Program-made: the position numbers and the translations under genes
Notes under the pieces: model-generated
Seen by the model: the letters and a program-made list of their open reading frames with translations, nothing else
Databases searched by the model: none
Told to the model about the DNA's origin: nothing
Source of the DNA: Hyalella azteca
Taxonomy: Eukaryota > Arthropoda > Malacostraca > Amphipoda > Hyalellidae
Length of the DNA: 64,000 nt
NCBI RefSeq assembly: GCF_000764305.2
Contig: NW_025937992.1
Coordinates: 96,358 to 160,357, forward strand
Direction: 5' to 3'
Shown: in pieces, positions 25,562 through 38,200 of the stretch
How positions within the stretch are numbered: position 1 is the stretch's first letter
Layout: the number at the start of each line of letters is the position of its first letter

Positions 25562-26446
25562 TGTTGTGTCCCGACGGCTACACCAGCATCAGCGGCCGGT
25601 GCTTCCTCTTCCTCACGGACGCCGTTGAGTCGTGGACGGCAGCGCGGTTAACATGCAGCCTCAATAACAGTGGCAGGCTGGCATACGTCGATAACTGTCA
25701 TCTTCTGGGCGATCTTGCCGCCTATCTCGTGGACAACGGTCTGTCCCAGCCAAGTACAAATCACGTCATTAATTATCATAGGAAGTATCATGATGTTTGG
25801 GCTTACTCATGACTTTATTAGAATATTGAAGATTTGAGGACTGTTTTGCATGCAATGGAGCATTTCGAGAATCCGAGGTATACATTTGAACCCGAGATAT
25901 ACATTTGAACACGAAGTATACAATTTTGGACACGAAGCATACATTTGCAATGGAAAATAATGTTGCCATTGTTTGTATATTTATATTTTCTTCAGATATT
26001 TCCCCGACGACTGGCTACTGGATTGGAATTCACGACCATGAAGCAGAAGGAATCTTCAGGTTCACAGATGGAACCTTAGCCCCCTTGACGACTCCCCTTT
26101 GGGGCTTTGTGAGTTATAGGCCTTCACGTAGTTCTTTGAATAATATTTATTCCATTGAAATACTATGCATCATGAAATATTATTCATTGCCGCGTCAAAT
26201 GAAATAAATATATGTTATATCAATGTAAATTTCATCTAACATGATAAGTTAAAATGTAATTTACTGCTTAACCACCTTTAATATTTTCAGACAAACGACA
26301 CCATGGAACCGAATGGAGGGCTGGACGAGAACTGCGTCGCTATGATAGCGGCCGACGACTTCTTCCTACATGACGAAGACTGCGACGCTGCTTTGGCGGT
26401 GTTGTGTGAGGCAGCGTGGAACACAGATACGCAGTTTTACATGTAA
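25562..26446 (+). CDS. C-type lectin domain 2 (exons 5-7 of the tandem lectin)
   Basis: Exons 25562-25738, 25996-26108 and 26291-26446 (TAA stop). The first encodes the domain start (CPDGYTSISGRC, WTAARLTC, VDNC), the second the WIG motif (GYWIGIHD, TPLWG), the third EPN (MEPNGGLDENC), LHDEDC and VLCE, then an 11-residue end. The intron positions and phases (1, 1, 0) are the same as in CTLD1, so the two domains arose by duplication. The first exon has no signal peptide of its own. Its phase 1 entry fits the CAG|GTGATT donor at 24595, giving a single gene of 1,125 nt and 374 codons: signal peptide, CTLD1, Thr-rich linker, CTLD2. A separate gene using another first exon remains possible. An AATAAA lies at 26869. 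Confidence 0.8.
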
Positions 26447-26868
26447 CTTCTTCATGCATTGTGAAGAAATTATTATAGAAAATGGATAATTGTCGATAAG
26501 AAAATACCAAATTATTTCCATAATGAAAATTACTAAAATTACACAGGATCCGCCTAGTGTGAAGCTCAATATCAAAATTCTACGATCGTTTCTGTTGGAA
26601 GGTTTTACGTACGAAATCGTTTCTGACGAGTTTGAAGGTTTTAAGAACACTAAGAACTATTAGAAATGTTTGACAATGGGTGATATGAACACTTGTGACT
26701 TCCTGTGAATTACGATGTTTTGAGAGATGGAACATAATAATCATTTCGCTTCAGAAAATATCTCCTTGAAAAATAATCCTATTTATGAAATGCACGTAAG
26801 CAATTTTTCCTATTGTTTTTTTTTCAGTTGCCGGACGGCTATTGCACAGCATGCATATAATATAGATA

Positions 26869-26874
26869 AATAAA
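26869..26874 (+). terminator. Possible polyadenylation signal of the lectin gene
   Basis: AATAAA about 420 bp after the CTLD2 stop is the first canonical signal I noticed downstream. The distance is acceptable for a 3' UTR, but in AT-rich DNA the hexamer also occurs by chance. Confidence 0.25.
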
Positions 26875-26987
26875 TAGTAAAAAATGTGCTATGCCATGAT
26901 TCGATATGATGACTAGCATCACTAAATCATTGTTCTAGGCGATATTCCACCGAATAGTTAGTTGAGAGAAGGGATCAATAGGCTGTC

Positions 26988-27610
26988 GTAATGATTTTAA
27001 TTTTCAACCTATTTTTATGTAATAATCATTACTGGTCGCAACCATTTTAATGACGTAATCATAATAATTTAGTTGTCATAAAATGTCGAAACAATTATAA
27101 TGTAGTAACCACTACAATCTAATGACCATCATAATGTTGCAACCCTTATAATGTCCTAACCCATTATTATCCCCTAATATAATGATTGTGTCCATTATAA
27201 ACATTATAAAGTCATGCCCATTGTTTTGCCGTAACCATTGTAATGCCGTGTCTTATAGTGCCATTATAACGTCGTGACCGTTATTACTTTCTACAAATTA
27301 TAATGTCATAATCATTATAATGTCATTAACAATATAATACCATAATTATTTCATTTTTAGCAGTAAAATTTCGAAACCATTATAATGTCATAATTATTAT
27401 AATGTCAGAAAAAATATAATGCCATACCTATTTAATTGTATACCAGTATAGTGTCGAAACCATTCTAATATGTCACCATCTTAATTTCATAACTATCATA
27501 ATATCGCAACTCTTATAATGGAAACTATCACTATACCGCAACCAGTGCATTGTAATGACTTATGATACCGTAACCATTGTGGTGCTTTAACTACTATAAT
27601 GTCGTTGCAT
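26988..27610. repeat. Degenerate ~20-bp satellite (ATTATAATGTCGTAACC)
   Basis: About thirty diverged, roughly 17-22-bp units built on ATTATAATGTCGTAACC (for example CCATTATAATGTCATAATTA, AACCATTATAATGTC) fill 620 bp. Units vary in length and sequence, which indicates an old array. No coding potential. Confidence 0.8.
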
Positions 27611-30600
27611 AAAAGATGTATGCAAAATCATTCCGTTCTAAAGCAACAAAGCTTGTCTTTGGAGCGAGAGAAATTGATTTAATGATTTTAATTTTTAACT
27701 AAATTTTCAACGATTTTGTCGAAGAAAATCAGAAATAAAATTTTCACAGTTTGAACTTGTAAGATTCTCCGCGGAACACTGATTCTCTTGTAGTGTACTG
27801 AGTTGTATTTAGCTTGCGATAAAATTCAATAAAAGAAAAATTGATCGGAATTTCGCTTGTGATAAAATGAAATAAATTCGTAATTTCAGTCTGCTGTTCG
27901 AGGTTTTCTTTCGAAGTAGTTGTGAGCCGCAGCACTTGTACGATAGCGTATATATCGCATTCGCTCTTCAATGAATGGTTGACGATGTGAAATCGAAGAG
28001 AATTAGGTCTCAAATCAGAAATCTGATCCAATTTTATGTTTTTTGAAAAGTTATGGAAGATGAAAAATTATAGCTAAAATTTGCAAAAGTTTGCTTTGCT
28101 AACGCATCTTGTGTTTTTTGCGCTTGCACAAGAAAGGTTTCTCAAATTTGTTCAATTTCTGACAATGTATTTTCACAACATGACTGAGTAATCTGCCGGA
28201 TAGGCATTAAAGAGAAAAAACAAAATAATTATATTCGATAGAAATCTCATTGAAATGTCGCAAAATTATTCAATTAGTGGTAATTGAGAGCGGCAGATAG
28301 AGGAAACAGTTTTGTCCAATTTAGACCAACGAAATTATTAAGAGCTCACAAATTGCAAGGTAATACAAAGAATTGAAAAACAGTTGATTACGAACCAAAT
28401 TATTAAACTGATCTTTTTACTTTCCATTGATACGTAATACTGAATCGAAATATTTAGTAATGGCTAAACCACGAGGACGATGCACTGTACGTATCCCAAG
28501 TTCTAGCTCATCACGACGAGTAAACGGATTCTCATTAGGCAGGCGCAAGTTGCTACGCTTCATTAACGCCTCCCCGTTCCTCATTAGGGGTCACCGCGCA
28601 ATCGAGTGAAAGTCCACCAACTTTAGCCCGGAATAACAATGAATTTCGTGCGATCAAACACTTGTTTTTTGTGTCTAAGCTTGAGACTGATGGCTTACGC
28701 TGCACGAGGATTAAGTAAGTTGATACTGACAGATATCTAGTGTAGGCCAAGTTGAAGTTTCTTTTTGCGTGCAAACTTCGTGCAATCAATGGCCCCTTAA
28801 TGATTGGTGTTGTAAGCCAGTAACGTGCTAAAACAACCATCATTCCATGAATTCACATTTGATCACCCAACAATCATATAGATATAGGTTCCTTACAAAA
28901 TAGCATTTACATGCATAGTATGGCTTAAGCTACGAACGATGTTAGTATGTTTTTCAAGAAGACAGAAGCTTGTTAATTTTGTAAATGTTTACCAAATTGA
29001 CTCACCCGTGCCACGAGCTGAATACGGCAATATTCCATGAATTCTACAGTCGTCAGCAGTCTTCATAATTTAATAAATATTTTTTTTTCTTAACAAGTGC
29101 TGTAGCAGCAGTCTGTATGCTGCTCCTTCACATTCTGCGCATTCAATTTTTTACTCGCTATCACAAGATTAATTAATTATCACAGGGAAGCAAATTTTTC
29201 AACATGATCAAATATAATTACATGTTTAAAAGATGCAACTAGGAATAGGAGCATATGGATGACGATGGGTTTGATTTTCGTCCATCTAAGTCACATGAAC
29301 AAGGTTTAGATTTTTTCACTGACATCCTGGTCATTTGTAAGATTGATTTATATTATCGAATTTAGATTCGACACATGATGGAATTTTTCAGGTGAAGAAT
29401 TGTTATTCGCTCTGATGAGGGGCTTAGAAAATTTGTGCGATTAAAAGTGAGGCTACGCATCCTTATAAGTCTATTTAAACTCTATTAACATTCAACTAGA
29501 AATCAAAACACATGTTTGACACTATTTAGCGTTTGATACTACTTATTTGATTTTAAATCAATAAAAAAATAGTATTAATATTATATACAACGCTTTAACA
29601 ATATAAATAATTTCACTGCATTGTGCGCACCTATGTACTGAAATATTCAACTGATAATATAAAAAGCTTGTTAATATTCAACAGCTGCTTATAAAGAATA
29701 CATGACAATGCCTACATACTTCAAGTTACTGTGTGGTCCACAAATGACATTTATTCTCTTTCAAGTAGTTTTCATGACGTTTAAAGCAATACGATCGTGT
29801 ATCATTTTGGATATAAATATGCATTACTATCAAATATTTTGATAACGCGCAATTTTGTCGTGCCAAAGTAACACTTAACTGCATCCATTTGAGAAAACAA
29901 GGAAGCTGTTGAGGATAGTTTATTTTCGTGCAATAAGATTTAGTTCAAGCAATATGACGATATGACTGTATTAATGTTGTAGAGTTATTAAGGAATAATA
30001 ATTTTGAAAAATAAATTGAACGTATTACTAGTTTAGGTACAGCAGATAGATAGGTCAGGCTCTGAATATTATAAATAAATAAAAATAAGAAACTTATATC
30101 AATAAAAAATGCAGGAATCTCCGTACTGGGCGAAATACACAACGATAATAATGTTTCATTTTGATGATGTAAAATTATTGTAGTTTTAAATTCTTACAGG
30201 CCCACGAATGGGAAAATTCAAGGGGATTTTTGTCTTTTGAGAATAAAGACGCTATATCTCATCAAAATTTCTTGAAAATAATTCAGCTCTTTCAAAATTA
30301 TTGAAACTTATGTACTTCTACGCAGACAACTTATGTTAATTTCTAATCTAAATCGAAGACCACAGGTTACGGTCGTAATGGTTTCACAATTGTCATTTAT
30401 TATGGAAGTCCGTCAAATTTTCCCGAAAACATAAAAAACATTTTACAGTTGTGGAAGACTATTGGTGTTTTATACAAATAACCATCGTGCTCAGTTACGC
30501 GTGCGACAAATTTTATTATCAATATTTGATGTTACAGTTAGAAGTTTTTAGCTAGGCGAGTAATAGCTACATTCTAGCAATGTTAATCTGTACTGCACAG

Positions 30601-32077
30601 TAAAACCGTAAAATGATCATATGGTTTGGAAGCAAAATATTCAACAGAATAGGAAAGGAAAGTTGCCGCTCAGAGATGCCGATCTTGAGCGCCTGCTCAA
30701 CGCGGCCATCGGCTACACGAACAACAATAAATCGCCGCCAATAAAACCGGTTTTCGACATGAAGTGGTAAGAAAATTCCAGCAGCGGGCTTGAATATCAA
30801 AAAATTTAGTTCAACTAATATTCCGGAACATTGATTTATGTTAAAATTATATCATCGATTGGAAATAATTTCATTGGTTGGAATGATGTATTTAGAATTG
30901 GATAACGAGAAAATTTTTGGAATCTGTTGTGCAGTTTTTGAAAATGATGAAGTCCTAATGGAAAATTATGATAATTCAGTCTCTATTAATTTAGATTAAT
31001 GAAAACTGAAATAATTAGAGCTTCATAAGTTCAAGCAAAACTTAGAGTGCTAAAATGAACGAATTGAAACCCATTTGAACAAAGTTTCACGTGCTGAAAC
31101 TGAAAATAAATGCATGTCAACTGACAGAAACTAAAAAATTATTTAAATAAACATTGTACATCAACGTTAGTTAGCATCTAGAAAAGGTTCAGCAGCTTTA
31201 TAATGACCCAATCTTAAATGTAGCATTTAATACCTGGATTACTGAAGGGTTTCCATGAAGAGATCATAACTATCGATAAGTTTACTTTGTTCAGCTGTGC
31301 ACCATGAAAAGTTTTCTCTATAAAGTAGCAACGGAATTTACAAAAATTTGATTCTAATCACATTCAATCACCACATATTTAATCCGCCTCACGCATACGT
31401 TCAAAATCTTTTAATAAGTGAAGAAATGCAGTGTTCACTCGTGGTATGAATGTTGCAGATTATGATTTTGATAGGTCTCATTAGGAAAATGTGTTTAGAG
31501 AATATTTAGACGACTTTTGAAAAATTTCTTATTAAATAGTAAAGCTCTGATTTCCTGCCTCTTAAAAAACGAAAAATTAAAAATTGAACTTTGATTTACT
31601 ATAGTTTTACGAATGGGCACATATTGAGATCACATTTTTAGGGTTATTCGAACGTCATTAATTCGCTTGCTATGCTAGTATGTTACACTTTTAAGGGGAC
31701 AGCACTGGAAATTCTATAGTTAAGATTATATAGACACGTTGCGGAAGAGTCTCCACACCGTTTCACAATTGACCACAGACTAAGAGCAGAAGTCTTTCGT
31801 AACTAGTTCTTACAATTTGTACTTTCAAAGGGGCATAACGATCCAAAAAATTAAGGGCGAACCATAGTAGGCCGACCATGAGACCTTTAGCGGCCACTGA
31901 TGATCTGACATAATTTTTGCATGAGGGATGCGATGACACAAGCTTCACCCTCCTACTTGCCCGGATACTGGGAGGTCCTTCACTCCTACAAATGCCAAAA
32001 AAACTTAATCCTTCACGTTAGAGACGTGCCAGAGGGACGCTGTTTTGCGCAACTGATGACGCTATGTCTTTTTATCA
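27611..32077. other. Intergenic, nothing recognised
   Basis: AT-rich sequence. Several open frames of 60-100 codons (for example 27744-28031 and 28553-28843, both -) show no domain, signal peptide or splice structure that I can defend. Confidence 0.4.
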
Positions 32078-32257
32078 ATGGAAATGTGGAGCAAAGAAGA
32101 ACCAAATCAATACAAAGAAGTCGCAATAATGAACAGAGAAGTTGCAGATGGCTGCGTAATTTTTATTCACCAACATTGCGTTCATAAAGATTACAATGAA
32201 GGTTGCTCCTTGAATTGTGGGTCATACTGCAATACATTAATCTGGAAACATAAATAA
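32078..32257 (+). CDS. Candidate small Cys-rich ORF, unknown
   Basis: ATG opens 59 codons ending at TAA, with an AATAAA overlapping the stop region. The C-terminal half carries five cysteines (DGC, QHC, EGC, LNC, SYC), and an EEPN string lies near the start. No signal peptide is visible, and it does not fit a C-type lectin fold. It could be the 3' exon of an unrecognised gene or chance. Confidence 0.15.
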   Translation: MEMWSKEEPNQYKEVAIMNREVADGCVIFIHQHCVHKDYNEGCSLNCGSYCNTLIWKHK

Positions 32258-35200
32258 AAAACCAAACTAATATTCCAATATTTTTATGCTCAGAGCTGAA
32301 AGAGTTACTGGATGCTTCATTTCTGAGGGAGTAGCATACCTCCTGCAGAATTTTATTAACCTACAAAAATAATTTAGTATAAAGTGAGTAATTAGTTATA
32401 TATATAACTCATCAGATTTTACATCGTGCGGATCAATTGTCACGTTTGTTTGAGTTCATTTCTTACTAAAAGTTTTCTGATTCACTTCTCGCAGAATCAA
32501 GCGTGTGAAATGACACGTTTAAAAAAATTCATCCTCCATTCACCTCGACTACGATATATTTCACTGCAAAATAGCTCACTTTCCGCGCTCGCATTAACGA
32601 GAATAGTATCTTCTTTTCCGAAATTCGGTAAAAGATTACGAAACATGTTAAGTTGTGATATGTGAAAAGCAAGTAAATTATTGACGCTCCTCCACCACGA
32701 AGATACCCTAAGTTAGTTTACAACACATTTAGCTTAACCAAACAACAGCGCCAAGTTGCCTGAAGTTATTTAAGTTACCCAGACAAATTAGCCAGTGCCA
32801 TGTCAAGCAAATAGCGGCGTTGGCCGAGCCTAGTCTCAGCCCAGCCAGCTTAATTGCTTAATTCCAGACTAAATTGTTAACTACGGGCAACACTCCGCCT
32901 GCAAACGCTGCCTCTGAACTCCTATAAGGGAGCTACCTCGATGCTGGATGAATTTTAAACGTAATTCTCGACAACAGCGTTGACTGCTGCAGAACGGCAC
33001 CTGTTTGCTGTGATCCACACCGTGTAAATTGTCATATTATTGAGTGAGTTTCACATGTGAAAATGTTGTATATGATTTTCAAATATTATGGGATTTGATT
33101 TGATTTATGTATGGGATTTTGTATGATTATGATCACATGTACTTTATTTTTTACAATTTGAAGCTGCAAGTGAAGAGTTCATGAACAAAAACTTTTGCTC
33201 TTTTTCATCTGTGTCCATACTACCCTAGACGATGCAAACCGAGGCGTCACTCATATCGATGAAGATGAATATTTATACAATAGAACTCCGTCATTTGTCC
33301 AGAACAGCGCTCGAAAAATGCAAGGTCTTATAGCAATTGACGCTATATTTGTGTGATGTTTATTGCTGAAAAAGACCATGTACATGATGCTACTCAACGA
33401 AGTCATGAGGACATAGTACTTTTTAGACGAACATTTAGTCTTTTGGAAATATTAATCCTATTATTTACATTGACTGTTCAAGATGTTGGCTGAAAATTAT
33501 TGTGGAGTTGAATTTTGGGATTCGACGAGCTAATGCAACGGAAAAGCGCCTCAGGAGTTCAAGCACTGTGCGTCGAAGGACTCGTAGGACTCTCCTAATC
33601 ACTGGCATACTTATTCCTTATTTTGAAACGTTGGCTCTTCTGTAAAGCAAGTATTCTGCCCGAACTTGTGTAGAGCGAGCTCGCTGAACGTTCAAATTAG
33701 AAATGCACACAGCGATGCAGTTCAGGCTTGCATGTAAGAATCGCCTGCTTCTCAGTGATTAAGGATTCAGAAGCTCACATGAATCTTCTTCAGAGTTGGA
33801 TGTAGAATCAAAATAAATAATCAGACTGGAAATATTAATAAATTATAAATAATTATATCCGGAATCTAGTTCTCAACACAATAATTTTGAACATGAATAT
33901 CAAACTCATATAAACCAGACTTAATCTTAGTAGAGGTTTGTTGATATTTGGAGATGATACAAATATTTTAAGCTAAATCGAATTTTGGTAGCAGTAGATT
34001 GGGCTATAAAATTTGGTTAGAAAGCCAGTAAAAAAACATTTTACTCTATTGTACATGTACGTAGAAACAAAATTCAATGTTTTCTAAAAACAAATTATAC
34101 AGATTCACTAACGATTCTGTATTCGTGCCATTAACTTAGTGAAGCCATAATATTTGCATGGAATTGGCGTCAGTGTTGAGATATAAGAAGCGATAGACCG
34201 AACCTTGTTTAACTTCATACGGAAACTTGTTCAATGAGGTAGTCCTAAGCACAGGCCAATCTACTGCAGCGCTCACTCGGGAGCCCTCGGACCGTTACGC
34301 TGCACCGTGAAGCAGAATCACTTTGGTATCGGTCCTATTTGATCGAAGTAGGAAAAGTTCTTCGCTGATAGAGAGCCTCAGGCATAAAGTATGCACGATG
34401 TTCTCCGGATCATTTGATGGGCTGAAAGTCTTATTACCGAAGCACTTTGAACAGAGGAAAGTTCTGGCTACCACTTTAGAGGAAGAAGTTCGTAAGCAGT
34501 GTTTGCAAAAATTTATGAATTGCAATTAATTATGAATGGAAAACGACGTTGCATGAATATTTTTTTCGCGCATTTAGAATTCATGAATTACCCTTAAGTA
34601 TTCTCGCATTAGGCGTGGATTATTGTTGGAATATGACGACTTTAATTTAGGGAATTTAATATGATTGTGCATCATATTCAATTCCAAACACCCATTCAAA
34701 ATACTTCAACATTATTGATTCATTCTCGACAGCGTATGCGATACAAACAAATGTATGTGATATTCTAAAAATAATTTCTGCTCACTAAGCTCGGAGCAAT
34801 GTTCGTTAATTTCGACTAGATAATCAATACAGAGAAGATAGCCAAACGCTCTATTCACTGCAATATTTACTAAAATGCAATGATCCAGCAATGAAATTAT
34901 AGTCTTAAATTGAACGCTCATTACTTATACCTAAAGACAGTTTCCACTTGCTAAGTATTTCCTATCTGAAAACAGTTATTTAGCTGAATAAAACTTGAGC
35001 TGCTTAATAAGATGAGTTGATAATAGAGAAGAGCTCATTAATTAATTCATTTTGATCTATGAATTATTTTCTTTGGCAGTTTGATCAATATCATTAAATT
35101 CAACTAATATTCCTGGTAAAACATGTGCGTCATTTTACGGTTACTGTTACAATATATGGATTAAGTCCTCGTAATTTCAATTTTATTTATTTTTTAACAT

Positions 35201-38200
35201 TCATGAACATAAACAATATTTGTTAGCATTTTTATTGAATCAAGTAAAGCAAAAAAGTACATGATTCTAAAACAACTGTAACGAGATTTTTATAACATAA
35301 TAACATGGAATATATTCGCAACGATGAAATATCTTAGACCCGGAAAATTATAGACAATTCGACTGATATATTATTTTTATTAGCAGGAGAGTGAAGATGA
35401 AGTTTTTTTGACAGTTGTTCTGCAGCAATGGCGACTTACAAAAGTATAAATAATTTAGCTGTAAATGCTATTGTAGTTAATGTAATAGTAACCGCCTTGT
35501 AACTCTTCAACGCCACCTTTCACATAGCTTTTTTAATTGAAGAAGGGAAGAAACTGCAGTTTCATTTTTAAACGTATACGATTATCGCGAGTCATATATA
35601 TGAGATATTGATTCAAACATCAGACTTTTTCAAAGCAGCATTTGACCGTACGTAGAGTGCAATGACGTTGTTCCACGGCATCTTTCATTGACATCATGGA
35701 TGACACAATGAAAGTCTACCTTATTGGCTACCCGAAGTCTCCGAGTCTCTTATAGATACTATTCGAACAATGTTGTCAATTTGTAAAAAAATTATTAAGG
35801 TTGTTAATGTTTCTTTATGAGAAGATGAAGATTCATAGAGAGTTTGTTGTTTATTTATGAAATAAAATAATGAAATTATGTTCTCAGTCGGAGGAGCTTA
35901 AGAGGCAATAGAAATAGCGAGTCGCTATATATGCTATATAATGGCTAGTGTGTAGCTGAAGTGCTAGGGCAACACTCGCAGAAATCACAGCCTGAAATTG
36001 GATGAATCGAGAGTGCAATTAGACAGAATGCAGGCTAATTGGATGAGCCTAGCAATCCTGTGAGCAAGAATTGTCTCAGGCAGACGATACGTTGAAGAAC
36101 ATTTTGTGAGAAGAGGTCCTTCGGGACTCATAAATTTATGCCCTTCATAGCACCGTCGAGATCTTAGCTCGAACCTTCCAAGAAATGAAGCCCTCACCAA
36201 TACGGAATTGGCGTTTATGATTTCTCCAAGGAACGCTGCGATGAGACTTGAGTCTATATTAACCAGGTTTCAGGTCTGTGATTTATGATCGTACACTGCA
36301 TCGGTAATAGAAAGAGCACAGAGAACTGCAGTGTTTGAGCGGCAACTGCTCGCTGTTCCAATAGCTTTAATTACAAGTAATTCGACTGGAAATCCTCATG
36401 GGGATACGAGCTTCTAGAGGAGATGAGTTTAACCCACCTATCTATGATTTATTTTTGATCTTGAGCGTTATTGCTGCTTCTGTTTTAGCTGCATTCAGGC
36501 CACCAAGAAAATTTTTTTGCATCTTTGATTATCATTTTATACTTAAGATTTCATTATTACGAATTATTGTTTGATGGTTATTTAAATCAAGTGTTGATAA
36601 CAAAATGAATAGCAATTAAAATATATAAGTAAAAATGTTTGGATAAATAAAAAAATGACTATTTATTCAAGTTAGAACAATAGTCAGATATAATTATTAT
36701 ATAATCATGTTTCTAAAATCTAAATTATGGACGTATACAGGAAAAAACTTGTTAACAAGAATTAAATTTTTAAGCTTCAAATTCTTTTAATCGTCAAAAT
36801 ATACTTTAAAGATCAAGAATATATATTCAGGGATGTAGATTTGAACATTTGCATGCAATAAATAATGAATTGTGTGACAGCGAAACCTAAAAATTCAGTT
36901 AGTTTCTAATTTGTCTTTCATTTTGTATTCACATGATAAAATAAGCCATTGTAAAAATTAGCACGTTATTTACCTTAATTTTCCTTCCAAATGCTGAATT
37001 TTTTTGAATCAACTAACATGTATCAATATGTTGTAAGGAATAACTATTGCTATGACTCATAATCTAATCGCAATCATGCTGAACTTTTTTGAAAATGAAT
37101 GATATAAAGAAACAAATAAGCAAAAAATATCCGCAAACCAAGTTTTTATAAAATCCTAGTAATAGAGTTATAAAAACGTCAATTAGCAATCATAACGGTA
37201 AATTGTATAATATTCTTTCTTTCGAACTTATCTATTGTCCAAATATTTTTGATCTTATTTAAATGTTCTCAATAAAAGTTAATCACACATAAGAATTATT
37301 CTCTTACTTAATCATGATTCTTTCCACTCGGCAGAAATCAAAGAACTAATTAGAGCTGTGAGAATTTTTTTAGAATATCTTATATCAATATCAGCAACGA
37401 GTCCGATTACCTAAGTTCACAATTACAGCTGAATCCACAGGAAACATGTTAGAAACGTGAAATTATTTTGCCCTCGCCAAATATTGCACAGGGGCAACAA
37501 GTCCATTCATGGCGAAGGGTTTCATCAGACCTGAGAGCGATCGCACGTCATTAGTAGCGCAGGGACCCATAAATTACCTCGCAGTCCTCAGTAATTAGAC
37601 GTCCGAGTCCTCCTCGATCGGCTGAATGCAAAGTACAGATGCTCGCGCCCTCTCGCGGCGCCACGTAACAAACTTTCCAGCCACTAATGACTCGTTCAGA
37701 GTGGTGTCTGACTGAGTGTTTTATGAGAATTATGTGTGAATACAAGCGAAACACATTTATTTTTCACGACTTAAGATCAAATTCCCCCCTTCAAAAAAAA
37801 AAAAACTCTTTTACTGTTGCAAAAATTGCCGGAGATGCACCATGGTAATAAGAAGTTGCACAATTTAATGTTGTGGGTGTACTTCAAATGAGTGTTTGGG
37901 TTTCAAGTCAGAATGTAGTAGAAAGTTCGAATGTATTAAAAATAAAAATTTTTCCGACTACGCTTTTGATATATTAATATAAAAAATATCATTCAGGATA
38001 ACATAGAAAAAAACAATACATGTAGTGTGAAAAAACTTGAATGGGCGTTCGCGAAATCGCGTTATCAGCGTCGACAAGTCAGCGTCGGCACTCGGCGTGA
38101 ACGCAGTTTAATGGGACCTCGTTTGTTAAACTGAGCACAACTTAGTAAATTAGATAGTGTACGATTGAAGGTCTCAAATTGCTGAAGTTAAACTACAGTG

